From Salibacteraceae bacterium (GTDB lineage: Bacteria > Bacteroidota > Bacteroidia > Flavobacteriales_G > Salibacteraceae): DNA of 5,647 nt. The position numbers were made by a program, and so were the translations under genes. Location: the NCBI GenBank assembly GCA_023262195.1, contig JALRDM010000303.1, positions 1 to 5,647 of the forward strand, in the 5' to 3' direction. This document shows positions 5,407 to 5,647 of this stretch, one piece after another. Below the pieces are notes generated by a model. The model worked only from the letters and a program-made list of their open reading frames with translations. It was not told where the DNA came from and did not search any database. The first letter of the stretch is position 1. Each line of letters opens with the position of its first letter.

Positions 5407-5647
5407 TGGGGGGTAAAATTTCGCTTGTACCAACACCAATAGGCAACCTCGATGATGTTACCATTCGGGCTATAAACACACTAAGAGAAGTTGATTGCAT
5501 CTTATGCGAAGACACACGACATACAGGCAAACTCCTTTCGCACCATGGCATTTCGAATAGGCTTCAATCATTTCATCAACACAACGAGCACAAAGTGCTT
5601 GACCGAATTGTCTCAGAGATTAGTGCAGGCAAGCATTATGCATTGGT
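5406..5647 (+). CDS. rsmI: 16S rRNA (cytidine(1402)-2'-O)-methyltransferase RsmI, 3'-truncated by window
   Basis: The first 80 residues of RsmI, which uses S-adenosylmethionine to methylate the 2'-O of C1402 in the decoding centre of 16S rRNA, together with RsmH at the base nitrogen. The SPOUT-unrelated TP_methylase fold (shared with cobalamin precorrin methylases) is recognised by the N-terminal ISLVPTPIGNLDDVTIRA, then EDTRHTGKLLSHHGI and the SFHQHNE segment, all hallmark blocks in the right order. Family proteins are roughly 220-290 residues, so about two thirds lie outside the window. The ATG at 5406 overlaps the phosphatase stop codon by one base, so this housekeeping gene is translationally coupled to the sugar-phosphate genes upstream; no separate Shine-Dalgarno is visible. 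Confidence 0.95.
   Translation, partial: MGGKISLVPTPIGNLDDVTIRAINTLREVDCILCEDTRHTGKLLSHHGISNRLQSFHQHNEHKVLDRIVSEISAGKHYAL

Noticed and set aside
5206..5551. Minus-strand open frames over the phosphatase end and rsmI start
   Set aside because: Both plus-strand genes are strongly recognised and overlap by one base, leaving no room for an antisense gene.

Overview
The window holds two unrelated pieces of DNA joined near position 340-365. The first ~340 bases are visibly GC-rich and encode, on the minus strand, an internal fragment of a DUF1501-family exported protein of a kind common in Proteobacteria and Planctomycetes. The remaining ~5.3 kb is much AT-richer and reads throughout like Bacteroidota, probably a Flavobacteriales-type organism. 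The signs are an M28 peptidase of the Bacteroidota PA-domain type, a 'gliding motility-associated' C-terminal-type domain, an ECF sigma/anti-sigma pair typical of the phylum, and few Shine-Dalgarno sequences. Both genes at the junction have lost their 5' ends and point away from it, so a chimeric assembly or clone is the simplest explanation.

Layout after the junction: (1) the C-terminal two thirds of a zinc M28 aminopeptidase (+), ending 2 bases before the convergent anti-sigma gene. (2) A minus-strand two-gene operon, ECF sigma factor then a single-pass anti-sigma factor, coupled by a 1-base TGATG overlap. The periplasmic end of the anti-sigma factor is a domain resembling the T9SS type B / gliding-associated CTD. 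(3) A ~100-base divergent intergenic region. (4) A tightly packed plus-strand operon of four genes: a ribulose-phosphate 3-epimerase-like TIM barrel fused to a CBS pair, a DAHP synthase (type I-beta with N-terminal regulatory domain), a KdsC-like HAD phosphatase with an unusual N-terminal extension, and the start of rsmI (16S rRNA C1402 2'-O-methyltransferase). The junctions overlap by 4, 1 and 1 bases.

Most interesting are the anti-sigma factor, which seems to carry a copy of a secretion-signal domain as its sensor, and the epimerase-CBS / DAHP synthase / KdsC-like trio. The trio echoes the Kdo pathway (KdsD with SIS+CBS, KdsA, KdsC) step for step, with different enzymes at steps 1 and 2. 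It may supply the shikimate pathway with erythrose 4-phosphate, or make a free 3-deoxy-ulosonic acid. Both readings are inferences.
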